Positions 55,496-63,179 of a DNA stretch of 64,000 bases are shown piece after piece. The notes beneath the pieces were generated by a model, which ran no database searches, was not told the DNA's origin, and was given only the letters and a program-made list of their open reading frames with translations. A program made the position numbers and the translations under genes. The stretch spans positions 1 to 64,000 of the forward strand of contig JAQTXA010000004.1 of the NCBI GenBank assembly GCA_028689025.1, in the 5' to 3' direction. Source of the stretch: Aliarcobacter sp. Its GTDB lineage: Bacteria; Campylobacterota; Campylobacteria; Campylobacterales; Arcobacteraceae. Every line of letters begins with the position of its first letter. The first letter of the stretch is position 1.

Positions 55496-56709
55496 TGTTA
55501 ACAAATGCCTTTTTAATTGCTATAAAAGAGATAAAAAGAAATATTTTACGTTCAATATTAACAATTTTAGGAATAGTAATTGGAGTAGCTTCTGTAATTG
55601 CCATGGTAATGATAGGTGATGGAACAACAGCAAATGTAAAAGAGAGTATTTCAAAACTTGGAACTAATATGTTAACTCTAAGAGTTGGTCAAGAAAGAAG
55701 AGGACCACCAAGGGAAGATAATAGTTCCAAAGCATTTACAAATGAAGATATTGATGCTTTAAAAAGCGAGATTCAAAATATAAAAGCAGTTGCAGCTGAA
55801 AATTCATCAACTATAAATGTAGTTTATGGGAATAAAAGTAATAGCTCATCAGTGGTTGGGACAACAAACGATTATTTCATAATAAAAGATTGGGAACTAA
55901 ATGATGGAAGATTATTTGATGAAAGTGAGTTGAATTCTGGAAAAACATCTTGTATTATAGGAACTACAATAGTAAAAGAGTTATATTCAGAAGATGAAAA
56001 TGCAGTTGGTTCAACATTAAGATTAAAAGATTTTTCTTGTAATGTAATTGGAGTTTTAAAATCAAAGGGAGCCGCAACTTTTGGTCGAGATCAAGATGAA
56101 ATAGTTATTGTTCCTTTAAAAATGTTTCAAAGAAAAATAAAAGGAAATAAGGATGTTTCTTCAATTTTAATCTCAATTAGTGAAGAAAGATTTATTGAAG
56201 ATGCAAAAACTGACATTATTGCTTTAATGGAAGAAAGAAGGGCTATAAAAATTGGTGAACCTGATAATTTTAATCTAAGAGATATGCAAGATTTAATATC
56301 AACTATGACATCAACTACAAAAACATTAACTTATCTTTTAGGTTCAATCGCAGCAATTTCTTTGGTTGTTGGTGGAATTGGAATTATGAATATTATGTTA
56401 GTTTCAGTAACAGAGAGAACAAGAGAGATAGGAATAAGATTAGCAATTGGAGCTATGGAGAATGAAGTATTGTTACAATTTTTAGTTGAAGCTATTGTTT
56501 TATCAACTTTGGGTGGAATAATTGGGATTATTTTAGGCTTAGGTTTTGGTTTTATAGGAGTTACTATGATGGATTTATCATTTATTTTGAATAAACAAAT
56601 AATTCTAATTTCTTTTATATTTTCTACATTAATTGGAGTTGTTTTTGGATATTTTCCTGCAAGAAAAGCAGCAAGATTAAATCCTATTGATGCCTTGAGA
56701 TACGAATAA
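55495..56709 (+). CDS. MacB-type ABC transporter permease
   Basis: The 404-residue protein has helix 1 at about 20-42 ([21 protein letters not shown]), a large periplasmic MacB_PCD domain (about 45-245) and three C-terminal helices within the FtsX-type domain ([21 protein letters not shown], then 325-350 and 365-390). These are mechanotransmission transporters driving export of peptides, siderophores or drugs through MacA and TolC. The substrate is unknown. A bidirectional terminator separates it from fur. Its location between tonB and fur hints at an iron-linked cargo. Confidence 0.94.
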   Translation: MLTNAFLIAIKEIKRNILRSILTILGIVIGVASVIAMVMIGDGTTANVKESISKLGTNMLTLRVGQERRGPPREDNSSKAFTNEDIDALKSEIQNIKAVAAENSSTINVVYGNKSNSSSVVGTTNDYFIIKDWELNDGRLFDESELNSGKTSCIIGTTIVKELYSEDENAVGSTLRLKDFSCNVIGVLKSKGAATFGRDQDEIVIVPLKMFQRKIKGNKDVSSILISISEERFIEDAKTDIIALMEERRAIKIGEPDNFNLRDMQDLISTMTSTTKTLTYLLGSIAAISLVVGGIGIMNIMLVSVTERTREIGIRLAIGAMENEVLLQFLVEAIVLSTLGGIIGIILGLGFGFIGVTMMDLSFILNKQIILISFIFSTLIGVVFGYFPARKAARLNPIDALRYE

Positions 56710-56715
56710 ATTTAT

Positions 56716-56750
56716 AAATAAAATCTTTTCTTTTTGAAAGGATTTTATTT
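56716..56750. terminator. Bidirectional terminator between the exporter and fur
   Basis: A 15-base stem with one G-T pair (AAATAAAATCTTTTC with GAAAGGATTTTATTT) surrounds a 5-base T loop. T tracts on either side suit termination of both converging operons. Confidence 0.85.
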
Positions 56751-56755
56751 AAAGT

Positions 56756-57226
56756 CTATTTTCTTGAAGTGTTAGTGTTTTGACAATTTTCACAAATTCC
56801 ATAAATACTCATTACATGTTCTTTTAAAATGAAATTATTTTTCTCTGCAATTTTAATTTGATTTAATTCAATAAAATCATCTGTAAACTCAATAATTGTG
56901 CCACATGAAGTGCAAATTAGATGGTCATGGTGTTTTAATCTATTTAACTCATATCTGATAATTCCATCACCAATATCTAATTGATTTACTAATTTCATAT
57001 CGTGAAAAAATTTCATTGCTCTATAAACAGTTGCAATTCCTATTGATACGTTAAAATTTTGTTTAATTTTATTTGAAATTTCTTCTGCGGTAAAGTGTTC
57101 TTCTGAAAAATATAGAACTTTTAAAATATAATCTTTTTGAATTGAATTTTTCAAACCTATTTTTAATACGTTGTCTTTAAAGTTTTTTAAAAAAATATCA
57201 AATGATAATTCTTGAGAGTTTTCCAT
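56756..57226 (-). CDS. fur: Ferric uptake regulator (Fur family)
   Basis: The 156-residue protein has a winged-helix domain at about 20-90 (FTAEEISNKIKQ, IGIATVYRAMKFFHDMKL), the metal-site region KHHDHLICTSCG and a second CxxC (CENC) near the C-terminus. This is the zinc-stabilised Fur layout rather than PerR or Zur, but those cannot be fully excluded. It represses iron uptake genes when Fe(II) is present. Its ATG overlaps the stop of a 47-residue gene upstream (TAATG), and two Fur-like palindromes lie before that gene, so autoregulation is likely. Confidence 0.92.
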   Translation of the reverse strand: MENSQELSFDIFLKNFKDNVLKIGLKNSIQKDYILKVLYFSEEHFTAEEISNKIKQNFNVSIGIATVYRAMKFFHDMKLVNQLDIGDGIIRYELNRLKHHDHLICTSCGTIIEFTDDFIELNQIKIAEKNNFILKEHVMSIYGICENCQNTNTSRK

Positions 57227-57369
57227 TATACAAAGCCTTTTATTAAAATAAATATAATACCCAAAGAGAGAGTAAAACTATATAACTTCCATAAATTTTT
57301 ATGTATTTTAACATTTTGTTTATATAACAGTGAATTAGTTATATCTTTTTGATTTAATAGCTCTTTCAA
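57226..57369 (-). CDS. Small membrane protein coupled to fur
   Basis: A 47-residue frame starts at TTG 57369, with an excellent AAGGAG site five bases upstream, and its TAA overlaps the fur ATG (TAATG). The product begins MKELLNQKDITNSLLYKQNV, and its C-terminal third is a hydrophobic helix (LSLGIIFILI), so it is a predicted tail-anchored or single-span protein. An in-frame ATG at 57402 would give 58 residues but lacks a ribosome site. I do not recognise the family. Placement implies co-expression and translational coupling with Fur. Confidence 0.6.
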   Translation of the reverse strand: MKELLNQKDITNSLLYKQNVKIHKNLWKLYSFTLSLGIIFILIKGFV

Positions 57370-57420
57370 TATAGCTCCTTTTGTAAAAGCAAATACTATC
57401 ATTTATAATCTTAAAGAATA

Positions 57421-57490
57421 TTGATTTTAATTATCAATAAAATCATTACATGAATTTATTTAATGGCTTGATTATAATAACGATTATCAA
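57421..57490. promoter_or_regulatory. Two Fur-box-like palindromes between fur and hemP
   Basis: TTGATTTTAATTATCAA (57421-57437) and the 23-base stretch 57468-57490, which has TTGAT and ATCAA ends around an AT-rich centre, resemble Fur operators. They lie in the divergent spacer between the fur operon (minus) and hemP (plus). The rest of 57370-57588 is AT-rich and shows no other gene. Confidence 0.5.
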
Positions 57491-57588
57491 TTTTATTAAA
57501 GATTAAGTTTTACTTAGTTAGCATTCCATTAATATTTTATTAATAATTTAAATATTTTTAATAAAATAAATTGATTTAGGTATTAAAA

Positions 57589-57723
57589 GTGAAAGAAATT
57601 AAAGATAAACAAATAGATTCAAAAGAGATTTTTCATAAAGAAAAGAGCATTGAAATTATTCATGATGGACAATCTTATTATCTGAAAATCACAAAAGCAA
57701 ACAAATTAATACTTACAAAATAA
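57589..57723 (+). CDS. hemP: HemP, small hemin/iron uptake protein
   Basis: A 44-residue frame starts at GTG 57589 with a TTTAGG site eight bases upstream. The C-terminal half IEIIHDGQSYYLKITKANK followed by LILTK is the HemP family signature (a beta-hairpin with H-x-G-x-x-Y-x-L and the terminal LILTK). HemP proteins are very small and lie in iron or haem uptake operons. In Burkholderia-like bacteria HemP/HmuP is reported to activate receptor expression. Here it lies upstream of a TonB-dependent receptor, flanked by Fur-like boxes. The start codon is the less certain part; the family match is strong. Confidence 0.88.
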   Translation: MKEIKDKQIDSKEIFHKEKSIEIIHDGQSYYLKITKANKLILTK

Positions 57724-57788
57724 GTAAGATATAGCCAGCAAGAGTAAAGTTCTCCTACAAATAGCCAGCCAATTTAAGAATAAAGTTT

Positions 57789-57806
57789 AAGTAATGATAA
57801 TTACTT
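57789..57806 (+). promoter_or_regulatory. Fur-box-like palindrome before the siderophore receptor
   Basis: AAGTAAT and ATTACTT form a 7-4-7 inverted repeat around GATA, 73 bases before the receptor start. It resembles Fur operators with GATAAT cores. Two direct copies of ATAGCCAGC at 57731 and 57761 lie upstream and have no clear role. Confidence 0.5.
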
Positions 57807-57879
57807 TATTGAGCTGGTGTTAAATAAGTTTTATTAAATTTATTCAACAATCAAAATGATTTTCTGGGAGGAAAAGAAA

Positions 57880-60039
57880 TTGAATAAATATATCACAAGT
57901 AAAAAACACAAAAATACAAACTATTTTAAAGCATCGGTTGTAACTGCAACAGTTTTATTAATATCACCTGCAATGTTAAATGCAGAATCAACACTTTTAT
58001 CAGATGTAAAAGTTGTTGAACAAAGTGAACAAACTGATTATACTCAAAATTATAAAGTTAATAAATCATCTTCATCAAAAGTTACTCAAGATTTAGTTGA
58101 TACTCCTCAGACTATCTCTGTTATTACAAAAAAAGTTATTGAAGAACAACAATCAACAACTCTGCAAGAAGCACTAAGAAATACGCCAGGAATTACTCTA
58201 CAACTTGGTGAAAATGGTAATACAAACTCTAAAGATAATATCACAATGAGAGGTTTTGACGCTCAAGGAAGTATTTATAAAGATGGTATTCGAGATTTAG
58301 CAAATGCAAGTAAAGATACATTTAACACAGAAGCTGTTGAAGTTACAAAAGGTGCAGTTGGTGCTGATAATGGAAGAGGTGTTTCATCTGGATATATAAA
58401 TCAAGTTACAAAATCAGCAACAAATAAAGATGAAGTTTCAGGAACTGTAGGTTATAGCACAGCAAAAAATGCAAGATTAACAGCAGATATTAATAAAAAA
58501 TTGAATGAAACTACAGGTGTTAGATTAAATGTAATGAAACAAAATGGTGATGTTGCAGGTCGAGATGAAGTTGAAATCGATAGAACGGGAATTGCTGGTT
58601 CTGTTACTTTTGGTATTGGAACAGCTACAAGAACAACTATTAATTATGAACATACTGAACAAGATGATGTTCCAGATGGAGGAATTTCAACTGTAGGATT
58701 AAATGGAAGTGCACAAAAAGTTGATACATCTAAATTTTATGGAAGCTCTGATGACTATGAAAAATCTAAAAATGACACATTTACATTAAAATTTGAGCAG
58801 GATTTTTCTGACAATACAACATTTACTAACACATTAAGATATGCAAAAACAAGACAAAGAATGTTATTAACTTCTCCATTTAATTATGATACATCTGCAA
58901 ATACTGTAGATAGAAGAATGCATGTAAAATGGCAAGAAAATGAGATATTAACAAATCAGTCAAATTTTACAACAGAAGTGCAAACTGGTATGTTATTACA
59001 TAAAATTAGTACAGGGATTGAATTAACAAAAGAGAGTCAACTTACAAAAAATTATACTTCTCAAACTGCACAAATTACAAGTTTATATAATCCAGCAAAT
59101 ATTTCGTGGAATGCTTTATCATTTTCTGGACAAAAAAGTGATGGTGAAACTACAACAGTTGGAGCATATTTATTTGATTCTATAAATATTGGAGAAAAAT
59201 TCATATTTACAGGAGGAGCAAGATTTGATAGATATGATACAACAAATGATATTGTTTCAAGTACCTTAGTTCCTTCAACATTAGAAGATGAAGGAACTCT
59301 AAATAGTTATAAGGCTGGTTTAGTTTATAAACCAGCTGATAATGGAAGCGTTTATATCTCAAGAGCAACAACACAATTACCTCCAGGTGGAGCAAACTTT
59401 ACTTTAAGTACAACCGCTACAAATGCAAATAATCCAGATATGGAACCACAAAAATCTGTAACTGATGAAATTGGTACAAAATGGGATTTATTAAATAATA
59501 GATTATCTTTAACAACTGCTATTTATAAAACAGTTGTTGAAAATGAAACAATGACAGAATCAGATGGAAGTACATCTCAAAACGGTGAAAAAGAGGTTAA
59601 AGGTATAGAACTTGGTGTGGTTGGAGAAATTACAGAGAAATGGAATGTAACAGCTGGTGTTGCAAAAATGAATACGAAATACACACAAGCTACTTCAACA
59701 AATGATGGTATGAGTTTAAGATTCTCACCTGAACACACAGCAACTTTATGGTCAACATATAAATTTACTCCAGCAATTAATGTGGGAGCAGGAGCAAGAT
59801 ATGTGGGAACTCAAGATGTTAAAATAAGTTCAAGTTCAACTGAAGCTATTTCAAAAATTGATTCTTATGTGGTTTATGATGCAATGGCTTCTTATAAATT
59901 TAATAAGAATTTAACATATCAATTAAATGTTTATAATTTAACTGATGAAGAGTATGTTGCAAATATGAATAACTCTGGAAGAAGATACACTCCAGGTGCT
60001 TCAAGAAGTGGTTTATTGACACTTGCATATAAATTTTAA
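57880..60039 (+). CDS. TonB-dependent siderophore receptor (Fiu/PiuA-like)
   Basis: The protein has 719 residues from TTG 57880, chosen because GGGAGG at 57866-57871 is ideally spaced. An ATG at 57856 would add eight residues ahead of that site. A signal peptide ends near LNAES (about residue 37). The plug domain spans about 70-180 (DTPQTISVITKKVI, LREALRNTPGI-like LQEALRNTPGITL, NITMRGFDAQG) and the 22-strand barrel follows, ending in a terminal aromatic (AYKF). It imports ferric catecholate-type siderophores with TonB. The piuC-like gene downstream is the usual partner of Fiu/PiuA receptors. The true ligand is unknown. Confidence 0.93.
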   Translation: MNKYITSKKHKNTNYFKASVVTATVLLISPAMLNAESTLLSDVKVVEQSEQTDYTQNYKVNKSSSSKVTQDLVDTPQTISVITKKVIEEQQSTTLQEALRNTPGITLQLGENGNTNSKDNITMRGFDAQGSIYKDGIRDLANASKDTFNTEAVEVTKGAVGADNGRGVSSGYINQVTKSATNKDEVSGTVGYSTAKNARLTADINKKLNETTGVRLNVMKQNGDVAGRDEVEIDRTGIAGSVTFGIGTATRTTINYEHTEQDDVPDGGISTVGLNGSAQKVDTSKFYGSSDDYEKSKNDTFTLKFEQDFSDNTTFTNTLRYAKTRQRMLLTSPFNYDTSANTVDRRMHVKWQENEILTNQSNFTTEVQTGMLLHKISTGIELTKESQLTKNYTSQTAQITSLYNPANISWNALSFSGQKSDGETTTVGAYLFDSINIGEKFIFTGGARFDRYDTTNDIVSSTLVPSTLEDEGTLNSYKAGLVYKPADNGSVYISRATTQLPPGGANFTLSTTATNANNPDMEPQKSVTDEIGTKWDLLNNRLSLTTAIYKTVVENETMTESDGSTSQNGEKEVKGIELGVVGEITEKWNVTAGVAKMNTKYTQATSTNDGMSLRFSPEHTATLWSTYKFTPAINVGAGARYVGTQDVKISSSSTEAISKIDSYVVYDAMASYKFNKNLTYQLNVYNLTDEEYVANMNNSGRRYTPGASRSGLLTLAYKF

Positions 60040-60068
60040 ATAGTTCAATCCGAAAGGGTTGAATTATT
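60039..60068 (+). terminator. Hairpin after the siderophore receptor
   Basis: AATAGTTCAATCC and GGGTTGAATTATT pair over 13 bases with G-T pairs, around a GAAA tetraloop. A T-rich stretch follows. It may attenuate transcription between the receptor and the hydroxylase gene. Confidence 0.65.
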
Positions 60069-60124
60069 ATTTTAAAAATGAAATAGAGTCATTTTATTTT
60101 TAGAGTAATAAAAAAAGGAAAAAA

Positions 60125-60805
60125 ATGATTTTACATATTCCAAATGTTTTAAATAGTGAAGAATTGCTTTTTTGTAAAGAGATATTAAATAGTGCCAATT
60201 GGATAGATGGAAAATTATCAGCAGGTTCACAAGCAGTGAATGTAAAAACAAATCTTCAATTAGCTTCAAATTCTCAAGAATTAAATCAATTAAGACAAAT
60301 TGTCACTAAGGCTTTAAACTCAAATGTTATGTTTGTCTCTTCATCTTTGCCAAATCATATTATATCTCCATTTTTTAATAGATATGAAAATGGTGCCTTT
60401 TATGGAAATCATGTTGATAGTGCAATTTTATATGATGAAACAGTTGGAAAAAGTTTTCGTACTGATGTTTCTGCTTCTTTATTTTTTACAGATCCAGAAG
60501 AGTATGAAGGTGGCGAAATGATAATAGAGGATACTTATGGCTTACATGAAATAAAACTTCCTGCAGGGGATTTAATACTTTATGATTCAACAAGTTTACA
60601 TAGAGTCGAACCAGTTACAAAAGGTGTTAGAATGGTGAGTTTCATGTGGGTTCAAAGTATGATTAGAGATAGTGCAAAAAGAGAGATGTTATTTAATCTT
60701 GATAATACTATTCAAAATTTAAGGACAAAATATCAAGAGAGTGAAGATATTTTATCTTTGAGTATTCATTACCACAAATTAATACAACAATGGGCAGAAA
60801 TTTAA
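60125..60805 (+). CDS. PiuC-type PKHD Fe(II)/2-oxoglutarate dioxygenase
   Basis: The 226-residue enzyme has the iron-binding HxD in GNHVDSAI (H near residue 98), a distal histidine in DSTSLHRVEPV and the 2-oxoglutarate arginine in KGVRMVSF. This fits the PKHD/PiuC (YbiX) family. AAAGGAA precedes the ATG. The family is regularly co-encoded with Fiu/PiuA siderophore receptors and is Fur-regulated, but its substrate is still not established to my knowledge. The next gene starts 3 bases after its stop, so the two are co-transcribed. Confidence 0.93.
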   Translation: MILHIPNVLNSEELLFCKEILNSANWIDGKLSAGSQAVNVKTNLQLASNSQELNQLRQIVTKALNSNVMFVSSSLPNHIISPFFNRYENGAFYGNHVDSAILYDETVGKSFRTDVSASLFFTDPEEYEGGEMIIEDTYGLHEIKLPAGDLILYDSTSLHRVEPVTKGVRMVSFMWVQSMIRDSAKREMLFNLDNTIQNLRTKYQESEDILSLSIHYHKLIQQWAEI

Positions 60806-60808
60806 AAT

Positions 60809-61909
60809 ATGCAAAACAGAGTTTTAGAGCCAAAATTGGATTTTATTCCACAAGAGTTAGTTTGTTTAAAAGATTATGAAAACTTCGCAAAATCAAGACT
60901 TGATGATAATGCATGGGCGTATATTTCAGGTTTTGCTGCTGACGAAATTACAGCAAGTTCAAATAAAAAAGCATTTGAAAATATCTCTTTATTGGGAAGA
61001 AGTTTAGAAGATGTAAAAGGTGGACATACAAAATTAAACCTTTTTGGACAAGAGTTTGATAATCCAATTATTTTAGCTCCAGTAGCCTATCAAAAATTAG
61101 CTCACGATTTAGGTGAAATAGCAACTGCTCAAGCTTCAAAAGCGATGGGAAGTTGTATGGTTGTTAGTGGTTTTTCAAGTACAACTTTGGAAGAGATTAG
61201 CAATTATGCAGATAATTTATGGTTTCAACTTTATCTGCAATATGATATGAAAGATAATCTCTCTTTGATAAAAAAAGCTGAAGATTTAAATTATAAAGCT
61301 TTGGTAATTACAATTGATGCTCCAATTTCAGGAGTTAGAAACAAAGAGCAAAAAGCAGGATTTTATCTACCAAATGGAATTGAAGCTGTAAATATAAAAG
61401 GTTTCAAACAAGCAAATATAGAAATTAAAGATAATCAAAGTATGGTTTTTGATGGAATTATGGCAACTTCTCCCACTTGGAAAGATATAGAATTTATACA
61501 AAAAAACACAAAATTACCACTTATTTTAAAAGGAATAACCCATCCAGCTTATGCGAAAAAAGCAATGGAGATTGGGCTTGATGGAATTGTAGTTTCAAAT
61601 CATGGTGGAAGAGTTTTAGATACTTTAGTTTCAACAATGCAGATTTTGCCAAAAATTGTTGAGGTAGTTGATAAAAAAATCCCAATAATAATCGATGGTG
61701 GAATTACAAGGGGAACTGATATTTTAAAAGCCTTAGCATATGGCGCAAGTGCTGTAATGATTGGAAAGCCAATTATGTATGCTTTGGCAACAGCTGGAGC
61801 TTTGGGAGTTGCTCATAGTTTAAAGATTTTAAAAGATGAATTAGAAATTGCAATGGCTCTAACTGGATGTAAAACTTTAAAAAATATCAATAAAGATATT
61901 TTGTTCTAA
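60809..61909 (+). CDS. FMN-dependent alpha-hydroxy-acid dehydrogenase/oxidase
   Basis: The 366-residue enzyme belongs to the lactate/glycolate oxidase fold. The catalytic histidine and arginine are in VVSNHGGRVLDT (near residue 265), FMN-binding segments are in ILAPVAYQKLAHDLGE and IPIIIDGGITRGTDILKAL, and substrate-side motifs in WFQLYLQ are also seen. It oxidises a 2-hydroxy acid, likely L-lactate or a related acid, passing electrons to quinone or oxygen. No membrane anchor loop is evident, so an oxidase is possible. It starts 3 bases after piuC, which is an unusual partner for an iron-uptake operon. Confidence 0.9.
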   Translation: MQNRVLEPKLDFIPQELVCLKDYENFAKSRLDDNAWAYISGFAADEITASSNKKAFENISLLGRSLEDVKGGHTKLNLFGQEFDNPIILAPVAYQKLAHDLGEIATAQASKAMGSCMVVSGFSSTTLEEISNYADNLWFQLYLQYDMKDNLSLIKKAEDLNYKALVITIDAPISGVRNKEQKAGFYLPNGIEAVNIKGFKQANIEIKDNQSMVFDGIMATSPTWKDIEFIQKNTKLPLILKGITHPAYAKKAMEIGLDGIVVSNHGGRVLDTLVSTMQILPKIVEVVDKKIPIIIDGGITRGTDILKALAYGASAVMIGKPIMYALATAGALGVAHSLKILKDELEIAMALTGCKTLKNINKDILF

Positions 61910-61925
61910 TTAATAACAATTATCA
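61909..61925 (+). promoter_or_regulatory. Weak Fur-box-like site before the PepSY gene
   Basis: A TTAATAACAATTATCA-like stretch overlaps the end of the preceding gene. One half (AATTATCA) matches Fur half-sites well; the other is poor. It suggests, weakly, that the PepSY gene has its own Fur-controlled promoter. Confidence 0.3.
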
Positions 61926-61988
61926 GATTGTTAAAAAATCGTTAAAATTAATTTGTTAAGATTCCACTGAAAATAAAAAAGGATATAA

Positions 61989-63161
61989 ATGTATAAAAAT
62001 ATTTGGTTTAAACTTCATTTGATTTTGGGTCTTAGTGCTGGTTTTATTTTACTTATAGTTGGATTTACAGGTTCAATGCTCTCTTTTGAAAAAGAGATAT
62101 TAAGTTCTATTAATCAAAACACATATAAAGTTGCTGTTTTTGATAATCCTAAACTTTCAACAAAAGAGTTATTAGAAAAATTCCAAGAACAAAAACCACA
62201 AGCAAAAATAAATGGTATTACAATTTCATCTTTTGAGGATGATTCTACTTCTATAAATGTAGCTGGTGAAGGACAAAATGCAAGAAAAGGAGTTACATAT
62301 TATGTGAATCCATATACAGCAGAAATCTTACCAGAATTAAAAGGGGTGAGTTTTTTCAAAACTGTTGAGAATATTCACAGAAGACTACTTTTAAGTGATC
62401 TTGGAAAACAAGTTGTAGCTCTTAGTGTAGTTTCTCTTTTAGTTTTAATGTTTACAGGAATCTACACATATTACCCAAGACTAAAAAAGAATTTTTTACA
62501 AAGTTTAAAATTGAATTTTCAATCAAAAGGAAGATTTCTTTTAGCAAATCTTCATAGTGCAATTGGAATGTGGGTTATTCCATTTTATTTAGTTTTTTGT
62601 TTAACTGGACTTTATTGGTCTTATGATTTTGTAAGTAATGGTTTACACTCTATAACGGGTGTTGAAAAACCTAAAAAACCACAAATGAAAGCTCCCGTTG
62701 AAGGTCAAAATAAAGCACAAGGTGAAAAACAAAAAGAGCCAAGAGCTGAAATGCCAATTCAAATGGGTGAAAAAATCTCTTTTGATGATGTTGCTTTATC
62801 TGTTGATACTTTTAAAAATTTAGTAAAAAATGAATACTCAAGTGCAACTTTACGATTCCCTCAAAAAGGAAGTGTTTATAGTTTTGATTATTTAACAATA
62901 GATACACCACATGAAAGAGCAAAAAATAAAATAGAGTTTGATATTAAAACAAATGAAGTTTCTAAACATGAAAAATATGAAGATAAAACTTTAACTCAAA
63001 AACTAATGGGAAGTATTTTAGCACTTCATACGGGAGAATATTTTGGAGTAATAGGTCAAACACTTATGTTTTTAGCTTCACTTATGATGCCACTTTTTGC
63101 AATAACTGGTTTGATTTTATATGTAAAAAGAACCAAAAAAAAGAAATTAATAAAAGGGTAG
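61989..63161 (+). CDS. PepSY-associated membrane protein (PiuB-like)
   Basis: The 390-residue protein begins with a helix (about 8-33, LILGLSAGFILLIVGFTGSML) and has further helices near 135-160, 190-215 and 355-380. This is the four-helix PepSY_TM pattern. Histidines in HLILG, ENIHRRL, LHSAIG and ALHTGEYFG lie at the helix ends and could bind haem. A charged proline/lysine-rich loop (about 225-255) is inserted. Members of this family are thought to reduce ferric siderophores at the inner membrane. AAAAGGA precedes the ATG. It completes the receptor-piuC-oxidase cluster. Confidence 0.88.
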   Translation: MYKNIWFKLHLILGLSAGFILLIVGFTGSMLSFEKEILSSINQNTYKVAVFDNPKLSTKELLEKFQEQKPQAKINGITISSFEDDSTSINVAGEGQNARKGVTYYVNPYTAEILPELKGVSFFKTVENIHRRLLLSDLGKQVVALSVVSLLVLMFTGIYTYYPRLKKNFLQSLKLNFQSKGRFLLANLHSAIGMWVIPFYLVFCLTGLYWSYDFVSNGLHSITGVEKPKKPQMKAPVEGQNKAQGEKQKEPRAEMPIQMGEKISFDDVALSVDTFKNLVKNEYSSATLRFPQKGSVYSFDYLTIDTPHERAKNKIEFDIKTNEVSKHEKYEDKTLTQKLMGSILALHTGEYFGVIGQTLMFLASLMMPLFAITGLILYVKRTKKKKLIKG

Positions 63162-63179
63162 TTTAAAACTACTCTTTTT
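63153..63179. terminator. Terminator between the PepSY gene and the acyltransferase
   Basis: A 12-base stem with one G-T pair (AAAGGGTAGTTT with AAACTACTCTTT) includes the PepSY stop codon and is followed by a T run. Upstream A residues allow it to serve the converging gene as well. Confidence 0.8.

Noticed and set aside
57731-57769. Two ATAGCCAGC direct repeats as a small array or CRISPR-like repeat
   Set aside because: Only two 9-base copies 30 bases apart, with no further units, no cas gene and no conserved spacer pattern.
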